Positions 19,722 through 28,798 of a stretch of 64,000 nucleotides of DNA are shown one piece after another (the first letter of the stretch is position 1; each line of letters opens with the position of its first letter). The stretch is from an uncultured Pseudoclavibacter sp. (GTDB taxonomy: Bacteria; Actinomycetota; Actinomycetes; Actinomycetales; Microbacteriaceae): the NCBI GenBank assembly GCA_946221025.1, contig CAMIMS010000002.1, positions 11,815-75,814 on the forward strand, read 5' to 3'. Both the position numbers and the translations under genes were made by a program. Under the pieces are notes generated by a model. The model was given only the letters and a program-made list of their open reading frames with translations, ran no database searches and was not told the DNA's origin.

Positions 19722-20885
19722 TTAGCGCTGAACGCTCAGCCCCAGCCTCCTGCCGCTGAGGTTCATCGGCCTGTTCGCGATCACCCGGGCAGCCTCTCGA
19801 AGGCGCTTTGCGGCCGGATCATCGGGATGCGCGAGCACATGCGGAACGCCCGCATCCCCATCGGCTCGAAGCTGCTCACTGATCGGCACTTCGGCGAGCA
19901 CGGGAATGTCCTCATCGCCATCAGCGGCGAGGCGTGCCGCGACCTCGCGCCCGCCTCCCTCGCCAAAGAGCGCCATCTGCTGCCCGCCGACAAGCTCCGC
20001 GGGGGAGAGCGTCTCGATCACGCCGATCACGCGCTGGCCGGTCTTCCTAGCGAGCGCGCCGGCGCGCCAGGAGACCTCTGCCGCCGCGGGTTGGGGGGTG
20101 GTGACAACGACCACCTCCGCGTTCGGCACGAGCTGTCCGACCGAGATCGCGATATCGCCGGTGCCGGGAGGCAGATCGATGAGCAGCGCATCCAGGTCGC
20201 CGAAGTGAACATCCCGAAGGAACTGTTCGAGCGTGCGGTGCAGCATCGGCCCGCGCCAGGCGACAACGCCTCCCGACTCCTCGTCGTCACCGAGGAACAT
20301 GCCGATCGAGATCACCCGTACACCGTGCGCGACCGGGGGCAGGATGAGCCCGCCCACCCGGGTCGGCACCGACGAGCCGGTCTCGCTCGATGAACGATCA
20401 CCCGTGAGCCCCATGAGGGCAGGCACGGAGAATCCGTGCACATCCGCGTCGATAATGCCGACGCTCAGGCCATCCGCCGCCATTTGCGCGGCGAGATTGA
20501 CGGTCACCGTCGACTTCCCAACACCGCCCTTGCCACTCGCGACGCAGATCACCCGCGTGAGCGAGTCCGCACCGAATGGGTGCTCGCGCGGCCGGTCACC
20601 GCGAATGGAGCGCACGAGCTCCTCACGCTGCTCGGGCGTCATGACCCCGACCGTCAGCTCGTAGTCGCCGGCGGCGACCACCCGCTCAAGCGCCCGGCGC
20701 GCATCGGCCTCGATGCGATTGGCTGCCGGGCAGTGTGCCACCGTGAGCAGCAACCGAACGCGAAGGTTGCCGTCATCGCGCTCGGCGATCTCATCCACCA
20801 TGCCGAGCTCGGTGATGGGCCGGCGCAGCTCCGGGTCGATGACGCTCGCGAGCGCATCCCGGGCCCGGTCGGGAAGGGTGCTCAC
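19722..20885 (-). CDS. mrp: Mrp/NBP35 family P-loop ATPase, iron-sulfur cluster carrier type
   Basis: A cytosolic ATPase of the ApbC/Mrp family, linked in characterised members to Fe-S cluster transfer. It has 387 residues from GTG 20885, which overlaps the upstream aminopeptidase stop by 4 bases (GTGA). An N-terminal MIP18/DUF59-like domain (VIDPELRRPITELGMVDEI) precedes a deviant Walker A, SGKGGVGKSTVTVNLA, then IIDADVHGFSVP and LLIDLPPGTGDIAISV. The usual C-terminal CxxC pair of cluster-binding Mrp proteins is not visible: the matching region reads VIETLSPAELVGGQQMALFG. Cluster binding by that site is therefore uncertain. It is the last gene of a three-gene minus-strand unit. Confidence 0.9.
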   Translation of the reverse strand: MSTLPDRARDALASVIDPELRRPITELGMVDEIAERDDGNLRVRLLLTVAHCPAANRIEADARRALERVVAAGDYELTVGVMTPEQREELVRSIRGDRPREHPFGADSLTRVICVASGKGGVGKSTVTVNLAAQMAADGLSVGIIDADVHGFSVPALMGLTGDRSSSETGSSVPTRVGGLILPPVAHGVRVISIGMFLGDDEESGGVVAWRGPMLHRTLEQFLRDVHFGDLDALLIDLPPGTGDIAISVGQLVPNAEVVVVTTPQPAAAEVSWRAGALARKTGQRVIGVIETLSPAELVGGQQMALFGEGGGREVAARLAADGDEDIPVLAEVPISEQLRADGDAGVPHVLAHPDDPAAKRLREAARVIANRPMNLSGRRLGLSVQR

Positions 20886-22387
20886 CTCAGCCGTTCCATC
20901 CACGCCTCCACATCTGCTGCGGCGCGGGGGATGAACGCCGAGAGGTTCTCGGCACCGTCTTCGGTCACGAGAATGTCGTCCTCAATGCGCACGCCAATTC
21001 CGCGGTACTCCTCCGGCACCGTCAGGTCGTCGGGGTGGAAGTACAGGCCCGGTTCGATCGTGAAGGTCATTCCGGGCTTGATCTCACCGTCGCGGTACAT
21101 CTCGCGACGAGCTGCCGCGCAATCATGCACGTCGAGCCCCAGGTGGTGACTCGTGCCGTGCACCATGAACCGGCGGTGATGCTGGCCGTCGGGCGCGGTG
21201 ACCTCGTCGAGCGGGTGCGGGATGATGCCCCACTCGGTGAGCGTCTCGGCGATGCTCTGCATCGCCTCCTCGTGCACGTCGCGGAAGAGAATGCCGGGGC
21301 GCACGATCGCGAATGCCCGATCGGCGGCCTCGCGCACCGCTTCGTACACGCGCCGCTGCACCTCGGTGAAGCGGCCGTTCACGGGGAGGGTTCGCGTGAT
21401 GTCGGCGGTGTAGAGGGAGTCGACCTCGACGCCCGCGTCGACGAGCATGAGTTCGCCCGGGCGCACCGGGCCGTCGTTTCGAATCCAGTGCAGGTAGCAG
21501 GCGTGCGGGCCGGCGGCCGCGATGGTGTCGTAGCCGAGGTCATTGCCCTCAAGCCGCGCCCGCGCGAAGAACGCCGTCTCCACAACGCGCTCGCCACGCT
21601 CCACCGCCACCGCGCGGTCGAACGAGCGGATGATGTCGTCAAAGCCGCGCCCGGTCGCCTCGACCGCGAGCTTCAGCTCGTCGATCTCGTGCGCATCCTT
21701 CACGAGGCGCAGTTCGCTGAGGTTCGTTTCCAGCTGCGTATCCCGTTCCAGATCGCGATCGATATCAGCGTCGAGTCGCGCGGAACGGTGAGCGTCGATC
21801 GCGCCGGTGATGAGCGGGTCGGGTTCGCGCAGCACCACGGTCGGGTGCGCTGACTCGAGGTTCAGGTCGCGGATGTGGGCGGTGCGAATTCGCAGCAGCG
21901 TGGCAATGTCCCCGAGGGCCGGGCGCGGTCCGGTCCAAAATTCGCCGATGGCGGGGTTCTCGTAGAACTCGGGCGTATCCCGACCGGCCCGCTCGCGAAA
22001 GTAGAGCGTCGCCTCGTGCGTGCCAGCCGCGCTGTCATTCGCTTCGCCGGGGGCGTCGTCGGTGACCGGTTCGAGCACGAGCACGGCGCCCGGAACCGCA
22101 TCCGAGCCCCATCCGGTCATATGCGTGAAGGCGCTGTGCGGGCGGAATCGGTAGTCGGTGTCGTTCGAGCGCACCTTCGTGTCGCCGGCGGGAATGATGA
22201 TTCGCGAGCCGACATGCAGAGCACCGATGGCGCGTCGGCGCTCGGCGGCGAAGCCGGCCACCTTCGCTTCGGTCACCTCAATCGGCTCGCGCTCGGCCCA
22301 TCCGGTGCGAATTTCTCGCGTGAAGGCGGATTCATCCGGGAGCGTGCTGCGGTTCGCGGTGCCCCGGGGCTGCTCATCGGCGGTCAT
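20882..22387 (-). CDS. pepP: Xaa-Pro aminopeptidase (aminopeptidase P)
   Basis: An M24B metallopeptidase that removes N-terminal residues preceding proline. From ATG 22387, preceded by AAGGAGAG, it has 501 residues. The N-terminal domain (about residues 25-215) contains SAFTHMTGWG. The C-terminal pita-bread domain has the metal ligands in LMLVDAGVEVDSLYTADITR, VHGTSHHLGLDVHD, MTFTIEPGLYFHPDD and GIGVRIEDDILVTEDG. All five canonical ligands appear present, so it should be active with two Mn or Co ions. It lies 40 bases downstream of the exonuclease-fold gene and overlaps mrp. Confidence 0.93.
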   Translation of the reverse strand: MTADEQPRGTANRSTLPDESAFTREIRTGWAEREPIEVTEAKVAGFAAERRRAIGALHVGSRIIIPAGDTKVRSNDTDYRFRPHSAFTHMTGWGSDAVPGAVLVLEPVTDDAPGEANDSAAGTHEATLYFRERAGRDTPEFYENPAIGEFWTGPRPALGDIATLLRIRTAHIRDLNLESAHPTVVLREPDPLITGAIDAHRSARLDADIDRDLERDTQLETNLSELRLVKDAHEIDELKLAVEATGRGFDDIIRSFDRAVAVERGERVVETAFFARARLEGNDLGYDTIAAAGPHACYLHWIRNDGPVRPGELMLVDAGVEVDSLYTADITRTLPVNGRFTEVQRRVYEAVREAADRAFAIVRPGILFRDVHEEAMQSIAETLTEWGIIPHPLDEVTAPDGQHHRRFMVHGTSHHLGLDVHDCAAARREMYRDGEIKPGMTFTIEPGLYFHPDDLTVPEEYRGIGVRIEDDILVTEDGAENLSAFIPRAAADVEAWMERLR

Positions 22388-22427
22388 ATCTCTCCTTCGC
22401 GTGCCGGCTGCCACGTTACGCGCTCGG

Positions 22428-23492
22428 TCAGAGGTCCGCAGTCAGGGTGGCGACAATGGGTCGGTGATCGGATCCGGCGCGGTCGTAGTCGGTGACCACC
22501 CGCGCGGCGATCGCTCGCCACTGGTCGGTCGCCACCACGTGGTCGATGGGGGAGGCGAGCGGGGCGGGGATTCCCGCCGACCAGGTGCCGACCGCGCCGC
22601 TTCCGGCCTGCGTCGCAGAATCGTTGCAGTGGCCGAAGTCGTGGCCGTCGCGACCCATATGCGCCCAGTGGTCGAGGGTGGAGTTGAAGTCACCGGCCAT
22701 GATCATGTTGCCATCGCAGAACGAGGCGAGGGTGCGCAATTCGCTGCGCCACTGCGTCATGAGATTCGGCAGCGGGGCCATGGGATGGGCGGCGACGATC
22801 GTCGGTCCCGCACCGGACACCGATTCGGCGATCACCATCGGGATGCCCTCATCCGGCACCGTTTCTTGGAGCTGATACTCCCCGAGATCGGGCGAGATCA
22901 GAAGGGTGGTCGCCGTCCAGGTGTACTCATGGTCGATGGTCCGCGAGTACACCCACATGGGGCGACCCTCGTTGCCCATGATCCGCGCAACCTCTTCGCC
23001 CATTTCCTCGCTCGTTTCCGGGAGCGCGATCACATCCGCGCCGCTCTCGAGCGCGAGCTTTGCGATCGTGGGCGAGCCCGGCTCATCCCCGCGGGTGTTC
23101 CACGAGAGCACCGTGATGGTGTTGGCGGCCTCTGGCCTCGGCGCATCCGATGCGAATCCGCGGGCGAACAGAATGCCGGCGTTCGCGATGACCGTGATCG
23201 CCGCGACGGCCACGGCGATGCTCGGGAGCACGCGGTTTCGGCTTCCGGCCAGCACGATGAGGGTGAAAACCAGCAGCACTGCTTCCGCGATCAAGAGCGG
23301 CCCGCGAAACGCGATCAACTGAGCCATTCCCATCGCCGTTTCGAGTCGAACCGCCTGGGGGAGCGTGATGAGCGCGAGGAGCGCCGCGAGGAGCAGCAGC
23401 GCAATCGCGCCGAACACGGTCATGATGCCCGGTCCACGGCGCCGGGTACGCGGAGTTGAGCGTGGAGTCGGGCGAAACGGCTGGTTCGACAT
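22428..23492 (-). CDS. Membrane-anchored endonuclease/exonuclease/phosphatase-fold protein
   Basis: A 354-residue protein with a basic, proline-rich N-terminus and about three membrane helices (roughly residues 22-48, 52-75 and 80-105). An extracytoplasmic EEP domain of DNase I fold follows. Catalytic motifs are VLSWNTRGDE (Asn), IALPETSEEM (Glu), MIMAGDFNSTLDHW (Asp-Asn) and AGSDHRPIVATLT (Asp-His), so the active site appears complete. Family members cleave phosphodiesters or phosphomonoesters, but the substrate is unknown. No Shine-Dalgarno sequence precedes the ATG; TACGAT lies 9 bases upstream. First gene of the unit with pepP and mrp. Confidence 0.8.
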   Translation of the reverse strand: MSNQPFRPTPRSTPRTRRRGPGIMTVFGAIALLLLAALLALITLPQAVRLETAMGMAQLIAFRGPLLIAEAVLLVFTLIVLAGSRNRVLPSIAVAVAAITVIANAGILFARGFASDAPRPEAANTITVLSWNTRGDEPGSPTIAKLALESGADVIALPETSEEMGEEVARIMGNEGRPMWVYSRTIDHEYTWTATTLLISPDLGEYQLQETVPDEGIPMVIAESVSGAGPTIVAAHPMAPLPNLMTQWRSELRTLASFCDGNMIMAGDFNSTLDHWAHMGRDGHDFGHCNDSATQAGSGAVGTWSAGIPAPLASPIDHVVATDQWRAIAARVVTDYDRAGSDHRPIVATLTADL

Positions 23493-23578
23493 AGGAGGAA
23501 CATCGTAGGCGTTCAGCCCTGGCGCTCTGGCGATGCGCGGTGAGCCGAAAACCCGGTTCAGCGTGGTTGGATTACGCC

Positions 23579-24499
23579 ATGTCGTCGGCCCCGCAGTTCA
23601 ACCGGTATGCGCCGATCGATCTGCACACGCACTCCATCGCATCCGATGGCACGCAGCCCCCGCGCGAGGTCGTGCGAACCGCGGCGCTCGAGGGAATCGG
23701 CACGATCGCGCTGACCGACCACGACACCACGGCCGGATGGGCAGAGGCGGCCGATGCCGCGCGTGAAGCGGGGATCACCTTCATCCCAGGGCTCGAGTTC
23801 TCGACGCAGATTGGTCCGGCGAGCGTGCACGTGCTCGGGTATCTCGTCGATCCCGAGAACGCCGATCTCGTGGCGGAGATGAATGAGATTCGAGATTCTC
23901 GACTCCAGCGCGCCGAGCGCATGGTCGAGCGCATCGGGGCTGACTACGACCTGTCGTGGGCGGATGTGCTCGAGCACGCCGAGGAGGGGGCGACAGTTGG
24001 GCGCCCGCACATTGCCGATGCGCTCGTGACGAAGGGGATCGTGGGCGATCGAAGCGCCGCATTCGACACGATTCTTCACTGGCAGGGCGGGTACTACCGC
24101 CCCCACCACGCGCCGCCGCCCGAGCGCGCGATCGAGCTGATCCGCGCCGCCGGTGGCGTGCCCGTGCTCGCGCATCCCGCTACCCGTGGCCGACACACGC
24201 TTGAAGGCGCCGCGATGGGCAGACTCGTGGATGCGGGTCTTCTCGGGGTCGAGATTGAGCACCGCGAGAACGACCCGCGCGGCAAAGAGCAGTTGCGGAT
24301 GCACGCCCGCCGCTTCGACCTGATCGTCACCGGATCAAGCGATTATCACGGGTCTGGAAAACCGAACCGGCTCGGCGAGCACACCACCGAGCCGGACCAG
24401 TTGCAGCGCATCCTCGACGCCGGAACCGGATCGAGCCCGGTCTTCTCGACCGTGCGCGCGGATGCCGGGGATGAAGCGGGCGCTCACTCGCCGAGCTAG
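23579..24499 (+). CDS. PHP domain phosphoesterase
   Basis: A 306-residue metal-dependent phosphoesterase of the PHP family. The N-terminal motif IDLHTHSIASDGT and the second motif ALTDHDTTAGWAEA give the first metal ligands, IPGLEFST the third, and GRPHIADALV, GVPVLAHPATRG and VTGSSDYHGSGKPN the later His and Asp ligands. This set matches the YciV/TrpH-like group that removes phosphates from 3',5'-nucleoside bisphosphates or oligonucleotides. The ATG at 23579 is used because the conserved domain starts about a dozen residues later; a GTG at 23540 is an alternative. Its TAG stop shares bases with that of the convergent helicase gene. Confidence 0.88.
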   Translation: MSSAPQFNRYAPIDLHTHSIASDGTQPPREVVRTAALEGIGTIALTDHDTTAGWAEAADAAREAGITFIPGLEFSTQIGPASVHVLGYLVDPENADLVAEMNEIRDSRLQRAERMVERIGADYDLSWADVLEHAEEGATVGRPHIADALVTKGIVGDRSAAFDTILHWQGGYYRPHHAPPPERAIELIRAAGGVPVLAHPATRGRHTLEGAAMGRLVDAGLLGVEIEHRENDPRGKEQLRMHARRFDLIVTGSSDYHGSGKPNRLGEHTTEPDQLQRILDAGTGSSPVFSTVRADAGDEAGAHSPS

Positions 24500-25938
24500 T
24501 CGTTCGACGAAGGCGCGGTGCCACCCGAGCCGCCACGACGGCGGCGGCGACGTCGGCGGGGTGCCGGCGATTCCCCGTCTGCGGTCTGCGACGGGCCCTG
24601 CGTGCCCTGTTCGGAGCGCTGCTCGCCGGCGTCCGCGCCTTGCGCGCGACCCGAGCGCGACCGACGTCGCGAACGCGAGCGGCCGGAAGCCGGAGCGTCG
24701 GAGCCGGAACGCTGACCCTCACGACCCGAACCCTCGCCCTCGCGCTCAGTGCGCGTCTTCGCGATGCGTCCCTTCGTGCCCTCGGGGATGCCGATCTCCT
24801 CGTAGAGGTGCGGCGAGGAGGAGTAGGTCTCGCGCGGGTCTTCCTCACCCAGCTCGAGGGTGCGTGAAATCACGCCCCAGCGGTGCAAATCATCCCAGTC
24901 AACGAGCGTGACCGCCGTTCCGGTGTTGCCCGCGCGACCCGTCCGGCCGACGCGGTGAAGGTACGTCTGAGCGTCCTCCGGAATCGTGTGGTTGATGACG
25001 TGCGTCACATCGTCAACGTCGATGCCGCGCGCGGCCACATCGGTCGCGATGAGCACGTCACGCTTCCCGGCCTTGAACGCGGCCATGTGACGCTCGCGCT
25101 GCTCCTGACCGAGATCCCCGTGCACCGCGCCGACGCTGAACCCGCGCTCGGTCAGCTCCTCCTGCAGCTTCGCGGCAGCGCGTTTTGTGCGGGTGAAGAT
25201 GACCGTCTTGCCTCGACCCTCGGCCTGCAGGATGCGTGCGATCACCTCATCCTTATCGAGCGCGTGCGCGCGGTAGACGAGGTGACGAATGTTCGCCTGC
25301 GTGACCGATTCGTCCGGGTCGCTCGCGCGAATGTGCACCGGTCGGTTCATGAATCGGCGCGCGAGGGTCACGATCGAACCGGGCATCGTTGCCGAGAAGA
25401 GCATCGTGTGGCGCGTGGCCGGCACCTGCGAGAAGAGACGCTCGATGTCGGGCAGGAACCCGAGGTCGAGCATCTTGTCGGCCTCGTCGAGCACCATTTC
25501 GCGAACGCCCTTCAGCGAGAGCACGCGCTGCTGCACGAGGTCGAGCAGACGCCCCGGCGTCCCAACGACGACCTGCGCGCCGGCCTTCAGCTCCTCGATC
25601 TGGCCTTCGTAGGCTTTGCCGCCGTAAATCGGAACGATGCTCGTTGACCGGTTTGAGGCCGCGAGCACGAGGTCTTCGTACACCTGCACGCACAGTTCGC
25701 GGGTGGGCACCACGACGAGCGCCTGCACCCCGCCATCGGGGTTCTCGCCGATGCGCTGCAGCAGCGGCAGCCCGAATCCGAACGTCTTGCCGGTACCGGT
25801 CTTCGCCTGGCCGATGATGTCCTGCCCCGAGAGGGCCAGCGGGATGGTCTGCTCCTGGATGGGGAACGGCTCGCGAATCCCGCGCGTCGCGAGTGCCTCG
25901 CAGATGTCGGGCGCAACGCCCAGATCTTCAAATGTCAC
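24496..25938 (-). CDS. DEAD-box RNA helicase
   Basis: An ATP-dependent RNA helicase of 480 residues starting at a GTG. It has the Q motif (FPIQEQTIPLAL), motif I AKTGTGKT, Ia VPTRELCVQV, motif II LDEAD, motif III SATMPG, and motif VI HRVGRTGRAG. An Arg/Ser/Gly-rich basic tail from about residue 390 ends in a run of nine arginines, likely an RNA-binding element. In mycobacteria the RhlE homologue also sits beside the ferritin-like gene found here at 26170, and the DUF3107 and AdnAB genes follow. It probably acts in ribosome assembly or RNA decay, but no specific target can be inferred. Confidence 0.95.
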   Translation of the reverse strand: MTFEDLGVAPDICEALATRGIREPFPIQEQTIPLALSGQDIIGQAKTGTGKTFGFGLPLLQRIGENPDGGVQALVVVPTRELCVQVYEDLVLAASNRSTSIVPIYGGKAYEGQIEELKAGAQVVVGTPGRLLDLVQQRVLSLKGVREMVLDEADKMLDLGFLPDIERLFSQVPATRHTMLFSATMPGSIVTLARRFMNRPVHIRASDPDESVTQANIRHLVYRAHALDKDEVIARILQAEGRGKTVIFTRTKRAAAKLQEELTERGFSVGAVHGDLGQEQRERHMAAFKAGKRDVLIATDVAARGIDVDDVTHVINHTIPEDAQTYLHRVGRTGRAGNTGTAVTLVDWDDLHRWGVISRTLELGEEDPRETYSSSPHLYEEIGIPEGTKGRIAKTRTEREGEGSGREGQRSGSDAPASGRSRSRRRSRSGRAQGADAGEQRSEQGTQGPSQTADGESPAPRRRRRRRRGGSGGTAPSSND

Positions 25939-25962
25939 GTGAGGAATGCCTGTCAGAGTCGT

Positions 25963-25995
25963 GGGCCGGCGGCGCGCTCGAGGGGCCGGCGGCGC
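25963..25995. repeat. Two-copy direct repeat in intergenic DNA
   Basis: The 13-base word GGGCCGGCGGCGC occurs at 25963-25975 and 25983-25995, a 20-base period, between the helicase start and the ferritin-like gene. It is GC-rich and may be chance, or a two-site operator. Confidence 0.35.
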
Positions 25996-26156
25996 AGTGA
26001 AGCCGGAGCGCAGCCGTACCGAATAGTGAAGCGGCGCGCCATCCGGCGCTGGTTTGTTCGAAGTCTACGCGTCCGCGCGAGCGCCCGTGATCGCCGAGGC
26101 GCAAGGAGTCCCATCCGCAGGAGCGGGCCGAACGCGGCGCTTGGATACGGGGACCG

Positions 26157-26162
26157 TAGGAT
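26157..26162 (+). promoter_or_regulatory. -10 element of the ferritin-like gene (leaderless)
   Basis: TAGGAT lies 7 bases before GTG 26170 and overlaps an alternative ATG at 26161. The same spacing at dapE, tatB and nudC favours the GTG as the real start. Confidence 0.45.
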
Positions 26163-26169
26163 GACGCGC

Positions 26170-26895
26170 GTGAAATCTTGGTTCTCACGCAAGCGAGCGA
26201 CAACGCAGTCGCGCGAAGAACACGCTCGGCCGCGTCGACGCACGGCGACCGGCAACGAGACCTCAATCACGGATGTGCTGCCCGATCGGCAGCGCCTGCT
26301 CGCGGTGAGCACATACGTCGAACTCGTGCTCTCGCAAGAGCTCCAAGACCTGGTGGAGGACGAGACGCTCGTCGCGGAGCGGGGTCGGATCGAGCAAGCG
26401 TCCACCGCCGCGACCGCACGCCACGAACAGCTCGCAACGCTGCTCGGACGGGACGGGAACGACCCGGTTGCGGCGATGGCGGAATATCGAGGCGCCGTGG
26501 ATGAACTCATGGGACACGTGCTCGGCCGCACCGCCCTCGAGCGGCTCCTGAGCTGCTATCTCATTGCCGGGTTCGCGCACGACACCGCCCGCGGCATCGC
26601 AGACCTCACACCCGGTCAAGACGACCTCGTCTCCGCGCTCAATGACGATGTGGACGAGTCGGCGATGCAGAGTTCGCTCAAATCACTCATCGGTGATGAC
26701 CAGCTCGTCAGTGACCAGCTCGCGATGTGGGGGCGACGCATTATCGGAGACTGCATCGTGTACGCGCGCGAAGCGTTCGGCGTGCGCCCCGACGAGCCCG
26801 TGGGCGAGCAGGCCGTGAGAGAGGTTGAGAAGTTCGTGAGTCACGTGGTGGCCGAGCACACCGTTCGCATGAACTCGCTCGGGCTGAGCGCCTAG
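26170..26895 (+). CDS. Ferritin-like fold protein, MiaE-like family
   Basis: A 241-residue mostly helical protein of the ferritin-like superfamily, related to the group labelled tRNA-(MS[2]IO[6]A)-hydroxylase-like in actinobacteria. After a basic start (VKSWFSRKRATTQS) it shows long helices with carboxylate and His positions such as VELVLSQELQDLVEDE, RIEQASTAATARHEQLATLL and KFVSHVVAEHTVRMNSLGLS. A diiron site is possible but its ligands cannot be assigned with certainty. GTG 26170 is preferred over ATG 26161 because TAGGAT lies exactly 7 bases before it. The neighbour order helicase/ferritin-like/DUF3107 is conserved in mycobacteria. No substrate is known. Confidence 0.72.
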   Translation: MKSWFSRKRATTQSREEHARPRRRTATGNETSITDVLPDRQRLLAVSTYVELVLSQELQDLVEDETLVAERGRIEQASTAATARHEQLATLLGRDGNDPVAAMAEYRGAVDELMGHVLGRTALERLLSCYLIAGFAHDTARGIADLTPGQDDLVSALNDDVDESAMQSSLKSLIGDDQLVSDQLAMWGRRIIGDCIVYAREAFGVRPDEPVGEQAVREVEKFVSHVVAEHTVRMNSLGLSA

Positions 26896-26923
26896 GAGCA
26901 CATGCTGCTCTCAGCACAAGCGA

Positions 26924-26953
26924 GAGGGGCCGGGAGCATGCTCCCGGCCCCTC
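26924..26953. terminator. Bidirectional terminator, perfect 30-base palindrome
   Basis: The 15-base half-sites at 26924-26938 and 26939-26953 are exact reverse complements. The element lies between the convergent ferritin-like and symporter genes, and in RNA it gives a stem of about 13 pairs with a small loop. Confidence 0.8.
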
Positions 26954-26967
26954 ATCTGTCGAGAGCG

Positions 26968-28542
26968 CTACGCCCGCGATCCGCTCGGGCCCTGTGCGTC
27001 CCGGGTGGATTCGTTGAGATCACCAATGTCGTCGGATCCGTCGGCGGCGAGAACGCTACGAAGCGAGGTGTCATCGCCGCTTGTGCCCTGGCCGACGGTC
27101 GGCAGCGTGCCCGTGGTCGCCTGAACCACGGGAACTTGCGCGGCGCTCGAACCGGCCGTGACGGGAATCGAATCCGTCTCGGGCTGGGGAGCACCGTGGC
27201 CGTCGTCGAGCATCGTCTGCTCATCGAACTTGCGCTCACCCGAGAGCACCGCGCGCACCTGCTCCGTGTCGACCTCGCCGACCCAGGTGCCAATGATGAG
27301 CGTGGCCACCGCGTTACCGGTGAAGTTCGTGAGGGCGCGCGCTTCCGACATGAAGCGGTCGATACCAACGATGAAGCCAACGCCGTCCACGAGGTCGGGG
27401 CGGTGCGCCTGCAGACCACCGGCGAGGGTCGCAAGGCCCGCACCCGTCACGCCCGCGGCACCCTTCGAGGCGATGATCATGAAGATCAGCAGCGACACCT
27501 GCTGCCCGAAATCGAGCGGAGTTCCCATCGCGTTCGCGACGAACAGCGACGCCATCGTGAGGTAAATGGCCGTGCCGTCGAGGTTGAACGAGTACCCGGT
27601 CGGAACGACCACGCCAACGACGGGCTTGGAAACGCCGAGGTGCTCCATCTTCGCGATGAGACGGGGAAGCGCCGCCTCCGAGGAGGAGGTCGAGAAGATG
27701 AGCAGGTACTCCTTGCCGAGGTACTTCATCAACTTGAAGAGGTTCACCTTCGTGGTGACGGCGAGCAAGCCACCGAGCACCACGACGATGAACAGGACAC
27801 AGGTGATGTAGAAGGCCACCATCAGCACGAGCATGCCGCCGACGGCCGCCCATCCGGTGCCACCGACAACCGCCGCAATAGCGCCGAACGCGCCGATGGG
27901 CGCGAGCCACATGATCATCACCAGCACACGGAACACGAGCGCCTGCAGGTGACCGATCAGCTCGAGAATCGGGCGGCCCGAGGGGCCCATCCGCTGCAGA
28001 CCGAATCCGACGAGAAGCGCCACGAGAAGGGTTTGCAGAATCTCGCCCGACGTGAGCGAGGAGACGAGCGTCGTCGGGATGATTCCGAGCAGGAATTCGA
28101 CCGTGTCGCCGGCTTCGGCGTTGTTGCCCGCGTCGTAGGGCTTCAGGTTGTCAAGCTGCACCGACTCGCCGGGGTGGATGAGGTTACCGACCAGCAGGCC
28201 AATCACGAGCGCGAAGGTCGAGAGCAGGAGGAAGTAGCCGAGCGCGATACCGCCGACCTTGCCGACGGTCGCGGCCTTCGCGATCGACCCGATGCCGAGC
28301 ACGATCGTGCAGAAGATCACCGGCGCGATCATCATCTTGATGAGCGCGATGAACGCCGTTCCGACCGGCTTCATCGCCTTGCCGAACTCGGGGAAGATCA
28401 GGCCGACGGCGATTCCCGCGATGACGGCAATGATGACCAGGATGTAGAGAAGGTGGGTTCTGTCTTTCTTCTTCTTCGGCGCACCGACAACGGCCCGCGC
28501 GACATGATCCGGATTTTGCAGGCTTCCGGGAACTTGGCTCAT
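26968..28542 (-). CDS. Dicarboxylate/amino acid:cation symporter (DAACS family)
   Basis: A 524-residue secondary transporter of the glutamate/aspartate/C4-dicarboxylate family. It opens with a short cytoplasmic segment rich in Lys (APKKKKDRTH), followed by helix 1 and the conserved MKPVGTAFIALIKMMIAPVIFCTIV. The serine-rich hairpin reads IFSTSSSEAALPRLI, and the helix 7/8 region reads VPTGYSFNLDGTAIYLTMAS. The second re-entrant loop has ASKGAAGVTGAG. The binding-site Asp/Arg positions in helix 8 (FIVGIDRFMSEARALTNFTGNAVAT) are typical of DctA-like proteins that accept C4-dicarboxylates. About 100 low-complexity C-terminal residues follow. It probably forms a single-gene unit. Confidence 0.92.
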   Translation of the reverse strand: MSQVPGSLQNPDHVARAVVGAPKKKKDRTHLLYILVIIAVIAGIAVGLIFPEFGKAMKPVGTAFIALIKMMIAPVIFCTIVLGIGSIAKAATVGKVGGIALGYFLLLSTFALVIGLLVGNLIHPGESVQLDNLKPYDAGNNAEAGDTVEFLLGIIPTTLVSSLTSGEILQTLLVALLVGFGLQRMGPSGRPILELIGHLQALVFRVLVMIMWLAPIGAFGAIAAVVGGTGWAAVGGMLVLMVAFYITCVLFIVVVLGGLLAVTTKVNLFKLMKYLGKEYLLIFSTSSSEAALPRLIAKMEHLGVSKPVVGVVVPTGYSFNLDGTAIYLTMASLFVANAMGTPLDFGQQVSLLIFMIIASKGAAGVTGAGLATLAGGLQAHRPDLVDGVGFIVGIDRFMSEARALTNFTGNAVATLIIGTWVGEVDTEQVRAVLSGERKFDEQTMLDDGHGAPQPETDSIPVTAGSSAAQVPVVQATTGTLPTVGQGTSGDDTSLRSVLAADGSDDIGDLNESTRDAQGPSGSRA

Positions 28543-28710
28543 TGAAGATTTCCGTTCGCTTCGTTGCGTGAGGTGGGGGAGTGAGCGCGCATGTGCCTGC
28601 TGTCACAGCGGTGTGACACGGGCCACGCGAGCTCGTCACGTCACGATGGCGCGGCGATCAGGAAGTCCCCCGGCGAAGATGCTCGACCCATCCGAAGAAT
28701 CCAAAAACCA

Positions 28711-28747
28711 CGTGGCGCCGACAACGATCATCGTTGTCGGCGCCACG
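28711..28747 (-). terminator. Strong intrinsic terminator for the 28799-29422 operon
   Basis: Eighteen-base arms at 28711-28728 and 28730-28747 are perfect reverse complements around one base. Read on the minus strand, the stem is followed by TGGTTTTTGG, a true T-tract. It ends the DUF3107/membrane-protein transcript. Confidence 0.9.
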
Positions 28748-28798
28748 TTCGGTGGGCGGTGAAGCTGCGCGCCGGAGAAGCCTCGGCGCGGCCGTTCG

